Positions 15,780-24,148 of a DNA stretch of 64,000 bases are shown here, piece after piece. The DNA comes from Fimenecus sp900545625 (GTDB lineage: Bacteria > Bacillota > Clostridia > Oscillospirales > Acutalibacteraceae). Within the stretch, counting starts at the first letter, position 1, and the number at the start of each line of letters is the position of its first letter. A program made the position numbers and the translations under genes. The notes under the pieces are model-generated. The model worked only from the letters and a program-made list of their open reading frames with translations. It ran no database searches and was not told the origin of the DNA. The stretch covers positions 372,001 to 436,000 of the forward strand of contig OZ007023.1 in NCBI GenBank assembly GCA_963931525.1. Reading direction: 5' to 3'.

Positions 15780-16964
15780 CTACTGCGTATCGGTGTCTGC
15801 CGTGCGCAGGTATATATATCTATGTATACCCGCATTTTCGAGGTTTGATACATCCGTCCCGTCCTCAAGCACGGGCAGGAGCCCTTCGGTACGGTAGTTT
15901 TCCGAAAGCCGCGCTTCCAGCGCCGCCGTGGCAGCGGAAAGGAAAGAAGCCTCGTCCATGTCGGCGGAATAGGCTGTGCGCCCCAGCATCGCGCCGTCCG
16001 CAAGCCCCGTGCGCGTGAGCGTGACCGCCGCCATATCCGCTGCGGAGTCAAAAAGCCCGCCGCCATAGGCTGCCGTATCGCCGAACAGCGCCGCCGACAG
16101 CGGCATGGCGACCGCCAAAGGCACTTTCCCCACCTGTGCTTTGGCACGCTCGATGAAGTTTTGCAGGATCGCGTTGCGGCTGTAAGTGCTTTCCGTTTCC
16201 CCGCGATACGTTGCGCGCGCGGCAAGGTCGCCTGTCGGGAACTGCACGCTGTCGAGCAGTATTACGTCCGCGCCGAAATCGACCGCACTCCTGATCACGC
16301 CGAGCAAATAGAGCTGTGCCGTCTCGGAATAGGGGTTGAGCCACGGCTGCCCGCCGTTGCGGGCGCTGTCATCCAGCCAAACGGTTGTACCGTCCGCTTC
16401 GGTCACCGCCGCTTCGGGAAGCTGCGAAGCCGCAAGGGGGTCTTTAAAGCAATGGATGCGTGCAATGATCCTGTAGCCCTGCGCTTTGAGCCTTGCTGCC
16501 GTGTCCGCTGCCGCCGCATTTGCCGCTGAAGCGCCAAGCTCTCCCGCCGTGTCTGCACCCGTATCGGTGCAAAGCTCGCCGGATTCATTTTTGTAATCCA
16601 AAAGCACCGCATTCGCACCGCTTTCCGAAAGCTGCCCGAAAAACAGATCGAACGCAATGCCGCCGCCGAGCTCGTCGGCGGTGATATACTGCGCGCGGTA
16701 ATCGCCGTCGAAGCTGACCGCCGTGTCGCTGCCGCCGTCAATGGGACGTTCATACAGCGAAATAGCGACAAACGTTACCGCAAAAACCACCACGAACACC
16801 ACAACGAGCGCAACGGCGTATGCGACGTTGGCGTGCCGTTCCTTTTCGCGGCGCGCACGGCTTTCCCCGATGGCGTAGGTTGTACCCGTGCGCCGGCTCG
16901 GATAGTTTTTGGAAAACGGATAATAGCTTTTTTTCCGAGGCTTTACATCCCGGTTTTTGAACAT
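15780..16964 (-). CDS. Membrane-anchored DUF4015 glycoside-hydrolase-like protein
   Basis: 394 residues. A basic cytosolic N-terminus, one membrane segment at about 47-70, then an extracytoplasmic (beta/alpha)8-like domain of the DUF4015 putative glycosyl hydrolase family: YITADELGG, ANAVLLDYKNESGEL, RIHCFKDPL, WLNPYSETAQLYL and GADVILLDSVQFP. Function within the family is not established; cell-envelope polysaccharide is a guess. The ATG at 16964 (GGGAAAGAG upstream) is preferred over the longer frame, which runs antisense to real coding sequence. It starts 13 nt after the rnfA-like stop, so it belongs to the Rnf-like operon. Confidence 0.8.
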   Translation of the reverse strand: MFKNRDVKPRKKSYYPFSKNYPSRRTGTTYAIGESRARREKERHANVAYAVALVVVFVVVFAVTFVAISLYERPIDGGSDTAVSFDGDYRAQYITADELGGGIAFDLFFGQLSESGANAVLLDYKNESGELCTDTGADTAGELGASAANAAAADTAARLKAQGYRIIARIHCFKDPLAASQLPEAAVTEADGTTVWLDDSARNGGQPWLNPYSETAQLYLLGVIRSAVDFGADVILLDSVQFPTGDLAARATYRGETESTYSRNAILQNFIERAKAQVGKVPLAVAMPLSAALFGDTAAYGGGLFDSAADMAAVTLTRTGLADGAMLGRTAYSADMDEASFLSAATAALEARLSENYRTEGLLPVLEDGTDVSNLENAGIHRYIYLRTADTDTQ

Positions 16965-16977
16965 GGCTCTTTCCCTT

Positions 16978-17571
16978 TCAAACGCCGAGGCCCGTGCCCG
17001 TAAGCCCCGTGAACGCGAGCGCGAGAATGGATACATAAATAAACACGGCAGGCGTGCCCTTAAAGCTTTTCGGGATCTGCTCGTTTTTGTCAAGCGCGCG
17101 CAGGCCGAAGTTGATAAGCAGTACGGCGATGACAAAGGCAAAGCCCGCGCCGATCCCTGCGCCGATCGCCTCGAACACGCCGAACGCCGCACGATAGTTG
17201 ATGAACGGAACGGCAAGCACCAGCGTGTTGAATGCCGCAACGCCGAGCCGCCGCACGGTGCGCGGCTTTGCGCGGAAGAAAAGCAGCACGACAAACAGTG
17301 TAAGAAGATACAGCGCAACGAGCACACCGACGAAAATGAGCGCATGCCAAAATATATTCAGCGCACGCACGGCGGCGTTTTGCTCTAAAAGTACACAGAT
17401 GAGCGACCCGAGCGTCGAAAAATACATAATGAAGATGGTCAGCGGGAAAAGCTGTTTGGGCTTTGCCGCCATACGGATCGCTTCATCCGCCCCGTAACCG
17501 CCCGAAAAGATCAGGTTTTGAAACAGGCAGGCGTACAGCGCCGCCGAAAAAAGGCTGCCTAAAATACTCAT
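16978..17571 (-). CDS. rnfA: RnfA/NqrE-family membrane subunit
   Basis: 197 residues, five or six membrane helices. Belongs to the RnfA/RnfE/NqrD/NqrE family, which holds a membrane [2Fe-2S] cluster in the Na+/H+-pumping Rnf and Nqr complexes. The conserved cysteine-bearing half-helices are YACLFQNLIFSGGYG (Cys 14) and, less canonically, LGSLICVLLEQNAAVRALN. Its ATG overlaps the rnfE-like stop by 4 nt. Subunits B, C and G of a complete Rnf are absent here, so a standard ferredoxin:NAD oxidoreductase cannot be assembled from this locus alone. Confidence 0.75.
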   Translation of the reverse strand: MSILGSLFSAALYACLFQNLIFSGGYGADEAIRMAAKPKQLFPLTIFIMYFSTLGSLICVLLEQNAAVRALNIFWHALIFVGVLVALYLLTLFVVLLFFRAKPRTVRRLGVAAFNTLVLAVPFINYRAAFGVFEAIGAGIGAGFAFVIAVLLINFGLRALDKNEQIPKSFKGTPAVFIYVSILALAFTGLTGTGLGV

Positions 17572-18707
17572 GGCTCTTCCCCGCCTTTCGGATCTTCCGC
17601 GTCATCTGCGCCGCCGGATGCGGGCGTTTGTGCGTTGTCCGCCTTATCCGCATCGCCGGGCATCCCGTATTTTTCGCGGTATGCGTCGAGCTCCGTCAAA
17701 ATCTCGTCGAATTCCGACAGATAATCCACCGGTTCGGCACGGCGCGTCCGCTGCGGCTGTTCGGCCGCCGCACCGGCTTTCGGCGCGTCCAACGGTGTCT
17801 TTGCCGCTTTTGCAGACTTGCCGCGCGGCGCCTTGTCCGGCTTTGCCCGCTTTCTCATTTTCTTTTCCGCTTTTTTCGTCCGTCGCTCGGTCGCCGCCGT
17901 CTCAGCTTCCGGTGCTTGTACAGGCGGCTCTACAGCGGGTGCGTCATGCGTTTTGCGCCGTTTTTCCGTCCTGCCGCGCGGGGCGGATACGGGGGGTTCC
18001 TCCTCATCATAGGGGTTGAAATCCGTATCCAGCAAATTGCGCAGCTTTCCGACGTGCGACTGCGAGATCTCGCGCATGTCAAACGCCCGTTCGGGGTGTG
18101 CGTCGGGATGGCGGTGCAAGATCAGCGCCTTAACGCCCGCCGCAAGGAAGCCCAGCAGCAAAAGCCCGCCGAACGGGTACAAAAAGCCCGGCAGCTGCAC
18201 GGGAAGCTTTAAATCGACGGAATAGATCGTCCCGCTGCCCAAAATCTCGCGCACTGTGCCGACCAGCAGCACCACAAGCGCATAGCCCGCGCTTGCCGAG
18301 ACCGCATCCACAAACGTTTTGCCGAAGGGATTTTTCACCGCGAACCGCTCGCAGTGCAGCGCCACCAAGGAATTGACGGCGAGCAGCGGCAGGAAGATGC
18401 CGGCGTTTTGCGTCTCGTTGGGCGCAAAACGCTCAAAGAGCATGAAGATCGGGATGTTGATCAGAACCCCAAGCACCGCATATGCAGCAACGCGGAAATA
18501 GCTTTTGATGTGCTTTAAAGCCAGACACGCGAGCAGCTCGATGATGACCAGCTCCGCACATGAAACGACCGCCAGAATGATCGCGGATTTCAAGGACACC
18601 GCCATAGCCGCGACAGGCGCGAGCCCGATCGCTTCAAACAGAACAGGGTTTTTTACGACGGCGCTGTCACGGATCCCTTTGAGCAGTTCTTTCCCACGGT
18701 CATGCAT
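17568..18707 (-). CDS. rnfE: RnfE/NqrD-family membrane subunit with long charged C-terminal tail
   Basis: 379 residues, against about 200-230 for RnfE. Residues about 1-200 are the six-helix family domain (KNPVLFEAIGLAPVAA, then NSLVALHCERFAVKNP, and GTVREILGSGTIY). From about 215 onwards comes a hydrophilic tail, rich in Lys, Ala and Pro with an RTEKRRK/KKAEKKMRKR stretch, ending in acidic residues. A cytosolic disordered extension like this is not part of ordinary RnfE. Start: ATG 18707 with GGGAGG upstream; overlaps rnfD by 8 nt and rnfA by 4 nt. Confidence 0.75.
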   Translation of the reverse strand: MHDRGKELLKGIRDSAVVKNPVLFEAIGLAPVAAMAVSLKSAIILAVVSCAELVIIELLACLALKHIKSYFRVAAYAVLGVLINIPIFMLFERFAPNETQNAGIFLPLLAVNSLVALHCERFAVKNPFGKTFVDAVSASAGYALVVLLVGTVREILGSGTIYSVDLKLPVQLPGFLYPFGGLLLLGFLAAGVKALILHRHPDAHPERAFDMREISQSHVGKLRNLLDTDFNPYDEEEPPVSAPRGRTEKRRKTHDAPAVEPPVQAPEAETAATERRTKKAEKKMRKRAKPDKAPRGKSAKAAKTPLDAPKAGAAAEQPQRTRRAEPVDYLSEFDEILTELDAYREKYGMPGDADKADNAQTPASGGADDAEDPKGGEEP

Positions 18708-19761
18708 CCGCAGCACCTCCCTTATCCGGCAGCGCCGTTTCCGTCTCGGAACGATCCTTGCGCCGCCTGTGCGCCTGCAAGCGCCGCGCAAACCCTGCGT
18801 CGGGCAGCCGGTCAAATACGCCCGAAAGCGCCTGTGTGAGCAGCACGGCGAACATCACGCCTTCCTCGAACGCGCCGAACCGGCGGAACAGCATGCAGAA
18901 CACGCCGCCGCAGACACCGTAAACGAGCCTGCCGTAAAAGGTCTTCGGCAAAAACGGCTCCTCCGACAAAAGGAACAGCGCCCCGAACACCAGCATCCCG
19001 CCGCACAGCTCCATGGCGACGGACTGTCCGCGCCCGGCTGTGGTGCGCGGGAACAGCAGCGCGAAAATTGCCGCCGCCGCTAAAAATCCGATGGCGGCCG
19101 TAAACTGTTTCGGACGGCGCAGCAGCAAAAAGAGCAGCGCGCCGAACAGCGCGACCATGCAGCCCGTGCCCATAGCACCCGCATGCGCGCCAAGCAGAAT
19201 ATCCAAATAATTTGCAAGCTCGCCGCCCACAGACGCGCGGTTTTGCAGCATTTGCGTCAACGATACGCCTTCCGTAAACGCGGAGCTGCCGAATACCGGT
19301 GCGCTCTCCCCCGAGGCGGGCAGCGCCGGGTAGGCGAACACATACTGCGGCAGACAGACCGTTACAAAGGCAAGCCCCGCCGCCGCAGGAGAAAACAGGA
19401 GACTGCGCGCCGTGCCGAACGGCAGCTTTGCCGCAAGGACGGCAAACGAGACGGCAAGCGCGATGAGCCACGCGGGTGAGGAGGCGGGCAGACAAAGCGC
19501 CACGGTCGCGCCGGTGACCACGGCTGAAAGGTCGCGCAGCGTCGGATGCTGTCCCAGAATCTTCATGCCGAGCCCCTCGCACACCGCGGCGGTCAGCACC
19601 GCGATGCACACGAGCCACAGCGCGCGCGAGCCGTAATAATACCACGCCATGACCGTCGGCGCGAACAACATGACCAGGCGGTCGAGCATCTGCTTTTGCG
19701 TCGTGCGAATCTCCGCCTTCATTTCGGAGGTGAACAGACGGCCGTCTGTCGGGTTCTGCAT
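18700..19761 (-). CDS. rnfD: RnfD/NqrB-family membrane subunit
   Basis: About 353 residues with about eight to ten membrane helices. The N-terminus has the RnfD segment DLSAVVTGATVALCLP. RnfD normally carries a covalent FMN on Thr in a Dxx(S/T)GAT motif; here the nearest match in the expected loop is EGVSLT, which is one residue short, so flavinylation is doubtful. The start is uncertain: ATG 19761 has no spaced Shine-Dalgarno site, while TTG 19773 sits 5 nt after GAGGTGG and may be the true start. First gene of the D-E-A-DUF4015 operon. Confidence 0.75.
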   Translation of the reverse strand: MQNPTDGRLFTSEMKAEIRTTQKQMLDRLVMLFAPTVMAWYYYGSRALWLVCIAVLTAAVCEGLGMKILGQHPTLRDLSAVVTGATVALCLPASSPAWLIALAVSFAVLAAKLPFGTARSLLFSPAAAGLAFVTVCLPQYVFAYPALPASGESAPVFGSSAFTEGVSLTQMLQNRASVGGELANYLDILLGAHAGAMGTGCMVALFGALLFLLLRRPKQFTAAIGFLAAAAIFALLFPRTTAGRGQSVAMELCGGMLVFGALFLLSEEPFLPKTFYGRLVYGVCGGVFCMLFRRFGAFEEGVMFAVLLTQALSGVFDRLPDAGFARRLQAHRRRKDRSETETALPDKGGAADA

Positions 19762-19802
19762 TTCCTGACGCAAAATAACCACCTCGTTTCCATAAATTTT
19801 GC

Positions 19803-19827
19803 ATTGCAAAACCCGGGGCTTTGCAAT
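19803..19827. promoter_or_regulatory. Perfect inverted repeat in divergent promoter region
   Basis: ATTGCAAA and TTTGCAAT, eight perfect base pairs with a 9-nt GC-rich spacer, between the rnfD-like gene and the divergent mecA-like gene. The size suits a dimeric regulator's operator or a short RNA hairpin. Confidence 0.45.
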
Positions 19828-19919
19828 AGGATGAATTAGGTGACCGCTGTCTCTTCCGCGGTCTCGCAAAAAGCGGCAGCGCCCTCGGGCGATATGCCGC
19901 GCAAAGGGGGCTTTACCGA

Positions 19920-20474
19920 ATGGAACTGCATAAAACATCCGCCGCGGTCCTGCTCGCCGCGCTCACGCGTGAGGAGCTTTCCGCCTATCGCCTTTCGTTT
20001 GACGAGCTCGCCGCCGACAGCGCGCAGACCGCGCGCGTGGTGCGCGAGATCCTGCTTTGTGCGCGGCGCACGCTCGACTTCTCCGTCCCCGCAAGGGGCA
20101 GGCTTCGCATCGACGTGCTGCCCGAGCCCGGCGGCGGCTGTATCTTTCTGTTTACCGCGCGCAAAACGCGGCTGCGCGTGCTGCACACGGGGCGCTCGCT
20201 GCTGTTCTGCACGCAGGACGCCGACGCGTTTTTAGACCTGCTAAAGTTGCTTTCCCGCCCGCCGCTTTGCCGTGCGAAACAGACGCTTTACCGCACGAGT
20301 ACGGGCTTTGCCGCGTTGTTTTCATTCGACGGCGCACAAAGCGCCGAGCGCGGCGCGCGGCTGCTTTCGGAATACGGGACAGTCTGCCCCGCGCGCGGCA
20401 GGGTCGCGCAGCATCTCGCCGAGCACGCACGCGCCATAGAGTTTACATCTGCGCCGCAGTCGCCAGCGTCTTGA
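19920..20474 (+). CDS. MecA-family adaptor-like protein
   Basis: 184 residues. The N-terminal half has the MecA pattern: LTREELSAYRLSFDELAADS (about 16-35), then ARVVREILLCA and an LRIDVLPEPGGGCIFLFTA strand. MecA proteins are ClpC adaptors that deliver substrates to ClpCP; the C-terminal part here (about 95-184) is shorter and Arg-rich, less conserved. Start ATG 19920 with AAAGGGGG upstream. Its 3' end overlaps the convergent rpe gene by 32 bp. The assignment rests on family resemblance. Confidence 0.65.
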   Translation: MELHKTSAAVLLAALTREELSAYRLSFDELAADSAQTARVVREILLCARRTLDFSVPARGRLRIDVLPEPGGGCIFLFTARKTRLRVLHTGRSLLFCTQDADAFLDLLKLLSRPPLCRAKQTLYRTSTGFAALFSFDGAQSAERGARLLSEYGTVCPARGRVAQHLAEHARAIEFTSAPQSPAS

Positions 20475-21111
20475 ACCGGCGGATCTCCGCCGCCATATCC
20501 TTGCTTGAGAACAGCGCGCTGCCCGAAACGAACACGTTGGCGCCCGCTGCGGCCACGTCGCCGATGGTCTGCGCCGAAATGCCGCCGTCCACCTGAATGT
20601 CCAGCTCGGGGAACCCGCGCCGCACGCATTCCTCACGCAGGGCGCGGATCTTCGGCAGCATGTCCGCCCGGAAGCTCTGCCCGCCGAAGCCCGGCTCGAC
20701 GGTCATCACAAGCACCATGGAAAGGCGGTCAAGATACGGATAGACTTCTGTAATGTCCGTGCCCGGCTTGACGGCAAGCCCCGCTTCCTTCCCGGCCGCA
20801 AGGATCGCGTCGATCGTTTCCCCGACGCCGCTTTCGGCCTCGGTATGGAAGGTGATGCGGTCCGCGCCCGCTTGGGCGAAATCCGCGACGTAGCGCAGCG
20901 GTTCGTCGATCATCAGGTGCACGTCAAAGGGAAGGGCGGTAGATTTCCGCAGGCAGCGCACCACCGGCGCACCGATCGTGATATTCGGCACAAAATGCCC
21001 ATCCATCACGTCGATGTGCACCATATCCGCGCCCGATGCGGTCAAAAGCTCGAGCGCCTCGGCAAGGTGGCCGTAGTCTGCGGATAAAACAGACGGTGAA
21101 ATACGGTTCAT
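20443..21111 (-). CDS. rpe: Ribulose-phosphate 3-epimerase
   Basis: 222 residues, full length TIM barrel. Interconverts ribulose-5-P and xylulose-5-P in the pentose phosphate pathway. Motifs: SVLSADYGHL, VHIDVMDGHFVPN, DVHLMI, VEPGFGGQSF and QVDGGI, containing the metal-binding His/Asp residues. Strong AAAGGAG site before ATG. Last gene of the proB-proA-anchored-protein-rpe run. Confidence 0.96.
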   Translation of the reverse strand: MNRISPSVLSADYGHLAEALELLTASGADMVHIDVMDGHFVPNITIGAPVVRCLRKSTALPFDVHLMIDEPLRYVADFAQAGADRITFHTEAESGVGETIDAILAAGKEAGLAVKPGTDITEVYPYLDRLSMVLVMTVEPGFGGQSFRADMLPKIRALREECVRRGFPELDIQVDGGISAQTIGDVAAAGANVFVSGSALFSSKDMAAEIRRFKTLATAAQM

Positions 21112-21121
21112 GTGTTCTCCT

Positions 21122-21925
21122 TTACTGCGCAGCGGCGGTCGTTTCGGGTGCGGCGGTCGCCGCTTCGGTCGCGGGAACGGTCGTCACGGCGGTCGTGGTC
21201 TCGGCGGCTGTAGTCTGCGGTGCAGCCGCGGTCGTCGCCGTTTCGGGCGCAGAGGTGTTTTGCAGCGCGCTGATGTAATACCCGTCCTCACGCACGCGCA
21301 GCGTCACACGCATATATTTGTCGGGCTCGGGCGCGACCATATTGCCCTCGGCATCCTGCGCCCACTGGTCGCCGCCGATGTAGCCGACCGTCAAAATGAT
21401 CGTATCGCCGCGTTCTTCGGCGTTCACGACACGCGGCGTGTATGTCGGCACGACGCCCGTCAAGGGGATGGAATAGGTCTGCCTGGTCGCATCATAGGCA
21501 AAGGTATAGCCGTACCCTTCGACCGTGGCGTGCTGCGGCTCCACCTCCGTGCCGAACAGCCGCCGGAATTCAGCGGTCACGTCCGCTTCGGGAATGACCA
21601 TGCCGTTATCATCATACGTGTATTGGTCGGGCGAAAGGTCGCTTCGGAGGATCGACCAGATCGAAATATCGATCAGCTGTTCGGGATCCGCCTGCGTCAG
21701 GTCGTCGAACGCATCCGGGTCATTCATCACCACAGGCGTGAGCAGCGTGTTGTATTCGTCGTAGTTGCGGCTGTTTTCGACCGCCTGGCGAACGGCGGTC
21801 ACGCCGGCGACGATCACCGTGACCGCGCCGATCACGGCGAGCACCGCAATGGCAAGCCCTAAGGGGAACGCCCAGCGGCGCGCGCCTTTTTTATGCTTTG
21901 TATTGGTTTTGACCATCATCATCAC
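21122..21925 (-). CDS. Membrane-anchored extracytoplasmic protein with Thr/Ala-rich tail
   Basis: 267 residues. Basic N-terminus, one membrane segment at about 18-43, an extracytoplasmic domain (about 50-220) and a Thr/Ala/Pro-rich C-terminal tail (about 225-267). The tail looks like a flexible, possibly wall-associated linker but has no sorting motif. The first codon appears to be GTG, followed by in-frame ATGs. I do not recognise the domain. It lies 25 nt after proA and 10 nt before rpe, so is cotranscribed. Confidence 0.65.
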   Translation of the reverse strand: MMMMVKTNTKHKKGARRWAFPLGLAIAVLAVIGAVTVIVAGVTAVRQAVENSRNYDEYNTLLTPVVMNDPDAFDDLTQADPEQLIDISIWSILRSDLSPDQYTYDDNGMVIPEADVTAEFRRLFGTEVEPQHATVEGYGYTFAYDATRQTYSIPLTGVVPTYTPRVVNAEERGDTIILTVGYIGGDQWAQDAEGNMVAPEPDKYMRVTLRVREDGYYISALQNTSAPETATTAAAPQTTAAETTTAVTTVPATEAATAAPETTAAAQ

Positions 21926-21950
21926 CGAACCCTGTTTCGCGTCGGCGCGG

Positions 21951-23195
21951 TCAGCGGATCTGCCCGTCGCCGTATACTTTATATTTAAAGCTCGTCAGCT
22001 GCGGCAGCCCAAGGGGGCCGCGCGCATGCAGCTTTTGCGTGGAAATGCCGATCTCCGCTCCGAAGCCGAAGCAGCCGCCGTCCGTAAACCGCGTGCTCGC
22101 GTTCCAATAAACCGCCGCGGAATCCACCTCGTTTAAGAAGCGTTCCGCCGCCGAAGCGTTTTCGGTCACGATGCAGTCGCTGTGCCCGGAGGAATACCGT
22201 GCGATGTGCGCGATCGCCTCGTCGAGCGAATCGACGACCTTGACGGACATTTTATAGTCGAGGTATTCCCTGCCCCAGTCGTCCTCGGTCGCCTTTTCGA
22301 TGCCGGGCAGGATCGCGCAGGCGCGTTCGTCGCCATACAGCGTCACCTGTTTCTCAGCAAGCCGCGCATAAATCGCAGGCAGGGCTTTTTCGGCGGCGGC
22401 GCTGTGCACAAGCAGGCTTTCCGCCGCGTTGCACACCGACACGCGCGAGGTTTTGGCGTTAAAAACGATCTCCGCCGCCATGGGGATGTCGGCGTCTTTG
22501 TCCACATAAATATGGCAGTTGCCCACGCCCGTTTCAATGACGGGGACGGTCGCATTTTCGACGACCGAACGGATGAGCCCCGCCCCGCCGCGCGGGATAA
22601 GCACATCGACGTAGCCGTTTAAGCGCATCAGTTCCCGCGCGCTCTCGCGGGAGGTATCTTCGACAAGGCAGATGCAGTCGGCGGGCAGGCCAGCCGCTTC
22701 CAGCGCGCTGCGCATGGCGGAAACGATGGCGGTGTTCGAGCGGATCGCCTCTTTGCCGCCGCGCAGCAGCACGGCGTTGCCCGACTTTAAGCACAGCGCC
22801 GCCGCATCCGCCGAGACGTTGGGGCGCGCCTCAAAAATGACTGCGATGACCCCGAGCGGGACGGATACCTTTTGGATCTTCAGACCGTTGGGCCGTTCCG
22901 TTTCGGACAGCACCGTCCCCACGGGATCGGGAAGCTGTGCGACCTCACGCACCCCGTCGGCGATGCCCTTCAATCGTTCCTCGGAAAGCGCCAGACGGTC
23001 GAGCATGGCGTTCGCCATGCCGGCTGCCAGCGCCGCCGCAAGATCCTTTTCGTTTGCCGCAAGGATCTCCGGCGTCTGCGCCTCGATCGCCGCAGCCGCC
23101 GCTTCGAGCGCGGCGTTTTTTGTGGTCGTTGCCGCGGTCATCAACACACGTGCCGCTGCCTTTGTGCGCGCACCGAGCGCCTCGAGCTTCGTCAT
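21951..23195 (-). CDS. proA: Gamma-glutamyl phosphate reductase
   Basis: 414 residues, the standard ProA length. Reduces glutamyl-5-phosphate to glutamate-5-semialdehyde with NADPH, the second step of proline synthesis. Aldehyde dehydrogenase fold; motifs IFEARPNVSADAAALCLKSG, LRGGKEAIRSN and the catalytic cysteine in the ARVSVCNAAESLLV region. Start at ATG 23195 (CAGGTGA upstream) gives the canonical N-terminus. It follows proB by 16 nt. Confidence 0.96.
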   Translation of the reverse strand: MTKLEALGARTKAAARVLMTAATTTKNAALEAAAAAIEAQTPEILAANEKDLAAALAAGMANAMLDRLALSEERLKGIADGVREVAQLPDPVGTVLSETERPNGLKIQKVSVPLGVIAVIFEARPNVSADAAALCLKSGNAVLLRGGKEAIRSNTAIVSAMRSALEAAGLPADCICLVEDTSRESARELMRLNGYVDVLIPRGGAGLIRSVVENATVPVIETGVGNCHIYVDKDADIPMAAEIVFNAKTSRVSVCNAAESLLVHSAAAEKALPAIYARLAEKQVTLYGDERACAILPGIEKATEDDWGREYLDYKMSVKVVDSLDEAIAHIARYSSGHSDCIVTENASAAERFLNEVDSAAVYWNASTRFTDGGCFGFGAEIGISTQKLHARGPLGLPQLTSFKYKVYGDGQIR

Positions 23196-23211
23196 ATCGT
23201 TCACCTGTTTC

Positions 23212-24006
23212 TCAAGATTCCTTTTTCCCGACAAAAAATGTGCCGACCTGCTTGCCGTCGAGCGCCTTATAGATCGCCTCGGGAGAAGCCCCGTTCATCA
23301 CGATCACGTCTATGCCCGCAGCAGTCGCAATGGCGGCGGCGTGCAGCTTCGTCACCATGCCGCCCGTTGAGAAGCGCGAACCGCGCCCGCCCGCAACACG
23401 AAAAAGCTCGTCTGTGATCTCGCGCACCTCAGGGATCAGCCGCGCATCCTCGTTCTCCGTAGGATCTGCGTCATAAAGCCCGTCGGTATCGGTCAGGATG
23501 ATCAGCGCATCCGCGCGAATGAGCTTTGCCACGATCGCGGAAAGGCTGTCGTTGTCGCCGTAGACGATCTCTTCGACGGCGACCGAGTCGTTTTCGTTGA
23601 CGACGGGTACAGCCCCGTATTCCAGCAGCTTTTCAAACGCATTGGACAGGTTTTCGCGCCGTTCCGCGTTTTCCACGTCGCTTTTCGTCATCAAAAGCTG
23701 CGCGACCGTGTGCCCGTATTCGCCGAACAGCTTATCATACATAAACATCAGCTCGCACTGCCCGACCGCTGCGGCAGCCTGCCTGCCGGGGGTGTCCTCC
23801 GGGCGTGCGGCAAGCCCCAGCTTCCCGACGCCCACGCCGATCGCCCCTGAAGTGACCAGTGTCACCTGCACGCCGGAATTCACAATATCGGACAGCACCG
23901 ACACGAGCTTGTGCATGCGGCGGATATTCGTTTTGCCGGTCTCATAGGTCAAGGTAGAGGTGCCCACCTTGACGACCAGCCGCTTGACATCCTTTAGAAT
24001 CGCCAA
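23212..24006 (-). CDS. proB: Glutamate 5-kinase (short form, no PUA domain)
   Basis: 264 residues. Phosphorylates glutamate at the gamma position to begin proline synthesis. Amino-acid kinase fold: LVVKVGTSTLT, TSGAIGVGVGKLGL, VVNENDSVA, YGDNDSLSAIVA and LTDTDGLYDADP. The C-terminal PUA domain seen in E. coli ProB is absent, as in many Clostridia. The start is TTG at 24006, with GAGAGCAGGA upstream; no in-frame ATG lies nearby. Confidence 0.95.
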   Translation of the reverse strand: MAILKDVKRLVVKVGTSTLTYETGKTNIRRMHKLVSVLSDIVNSGVQVTLVTSGAIGVGVGKLGLAARPEDTPGRQAAAAVGQCELMFMYDKLFGEYGHTVAQLLMTKSDVENAERRENLSNAFEKLLEYGAVPVVNENDSVAVEEIVYGDNDSLSAIVAKLIRADALIILTDTDGLYDADPTENEDARLIPEVREITDELFRVAGGRGSRFSTGGMVTKLHAAAIATAAGIDVIVMNGASPEAIYKALDGKQVGTFFVGKKES

Positions 24007-24068
24007 AATCCTGCTCTCCCCGTTATGCCCTAAAGCTTTTGCCGACGGGCATAGTTATAAGTATATTC

Positions 24069-24097
24069 AGTATAGCATAAATGCGCGCACTTCTCAA
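24069..24097 (-). promoter_or_regulatory. Promoter of proBA operon
   Basis: Minus strand: -35 TTGAGA (24092-24097), 17-nt spacer, -10 TATACT (24069-24074). Confidence 0.75.
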
Positions 24098-24120
24098 CCG
24101 AAATTTTTTCGCAGCACGGC

Positions 24121-24148
24121 AAAAATCCCCCGCATGGCGGGGGATTTT
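24121..24148. terminator. Hairpin with T/A flanks, probable bidirectional terminator
   Basis: AAAATCCCCCGC/GCGGGGGATTTT with a 4-nt loop. It would end transcripts arriving leftwards from spoIIE through the repeat-filled intergenic region. Confidence 0.65.

Noticed and set aside
15780..19773. Standard complete Rnf complex
   Set aside because: No RnfB, RnfC or RnfG gene next to the D-E-A genes in this window.
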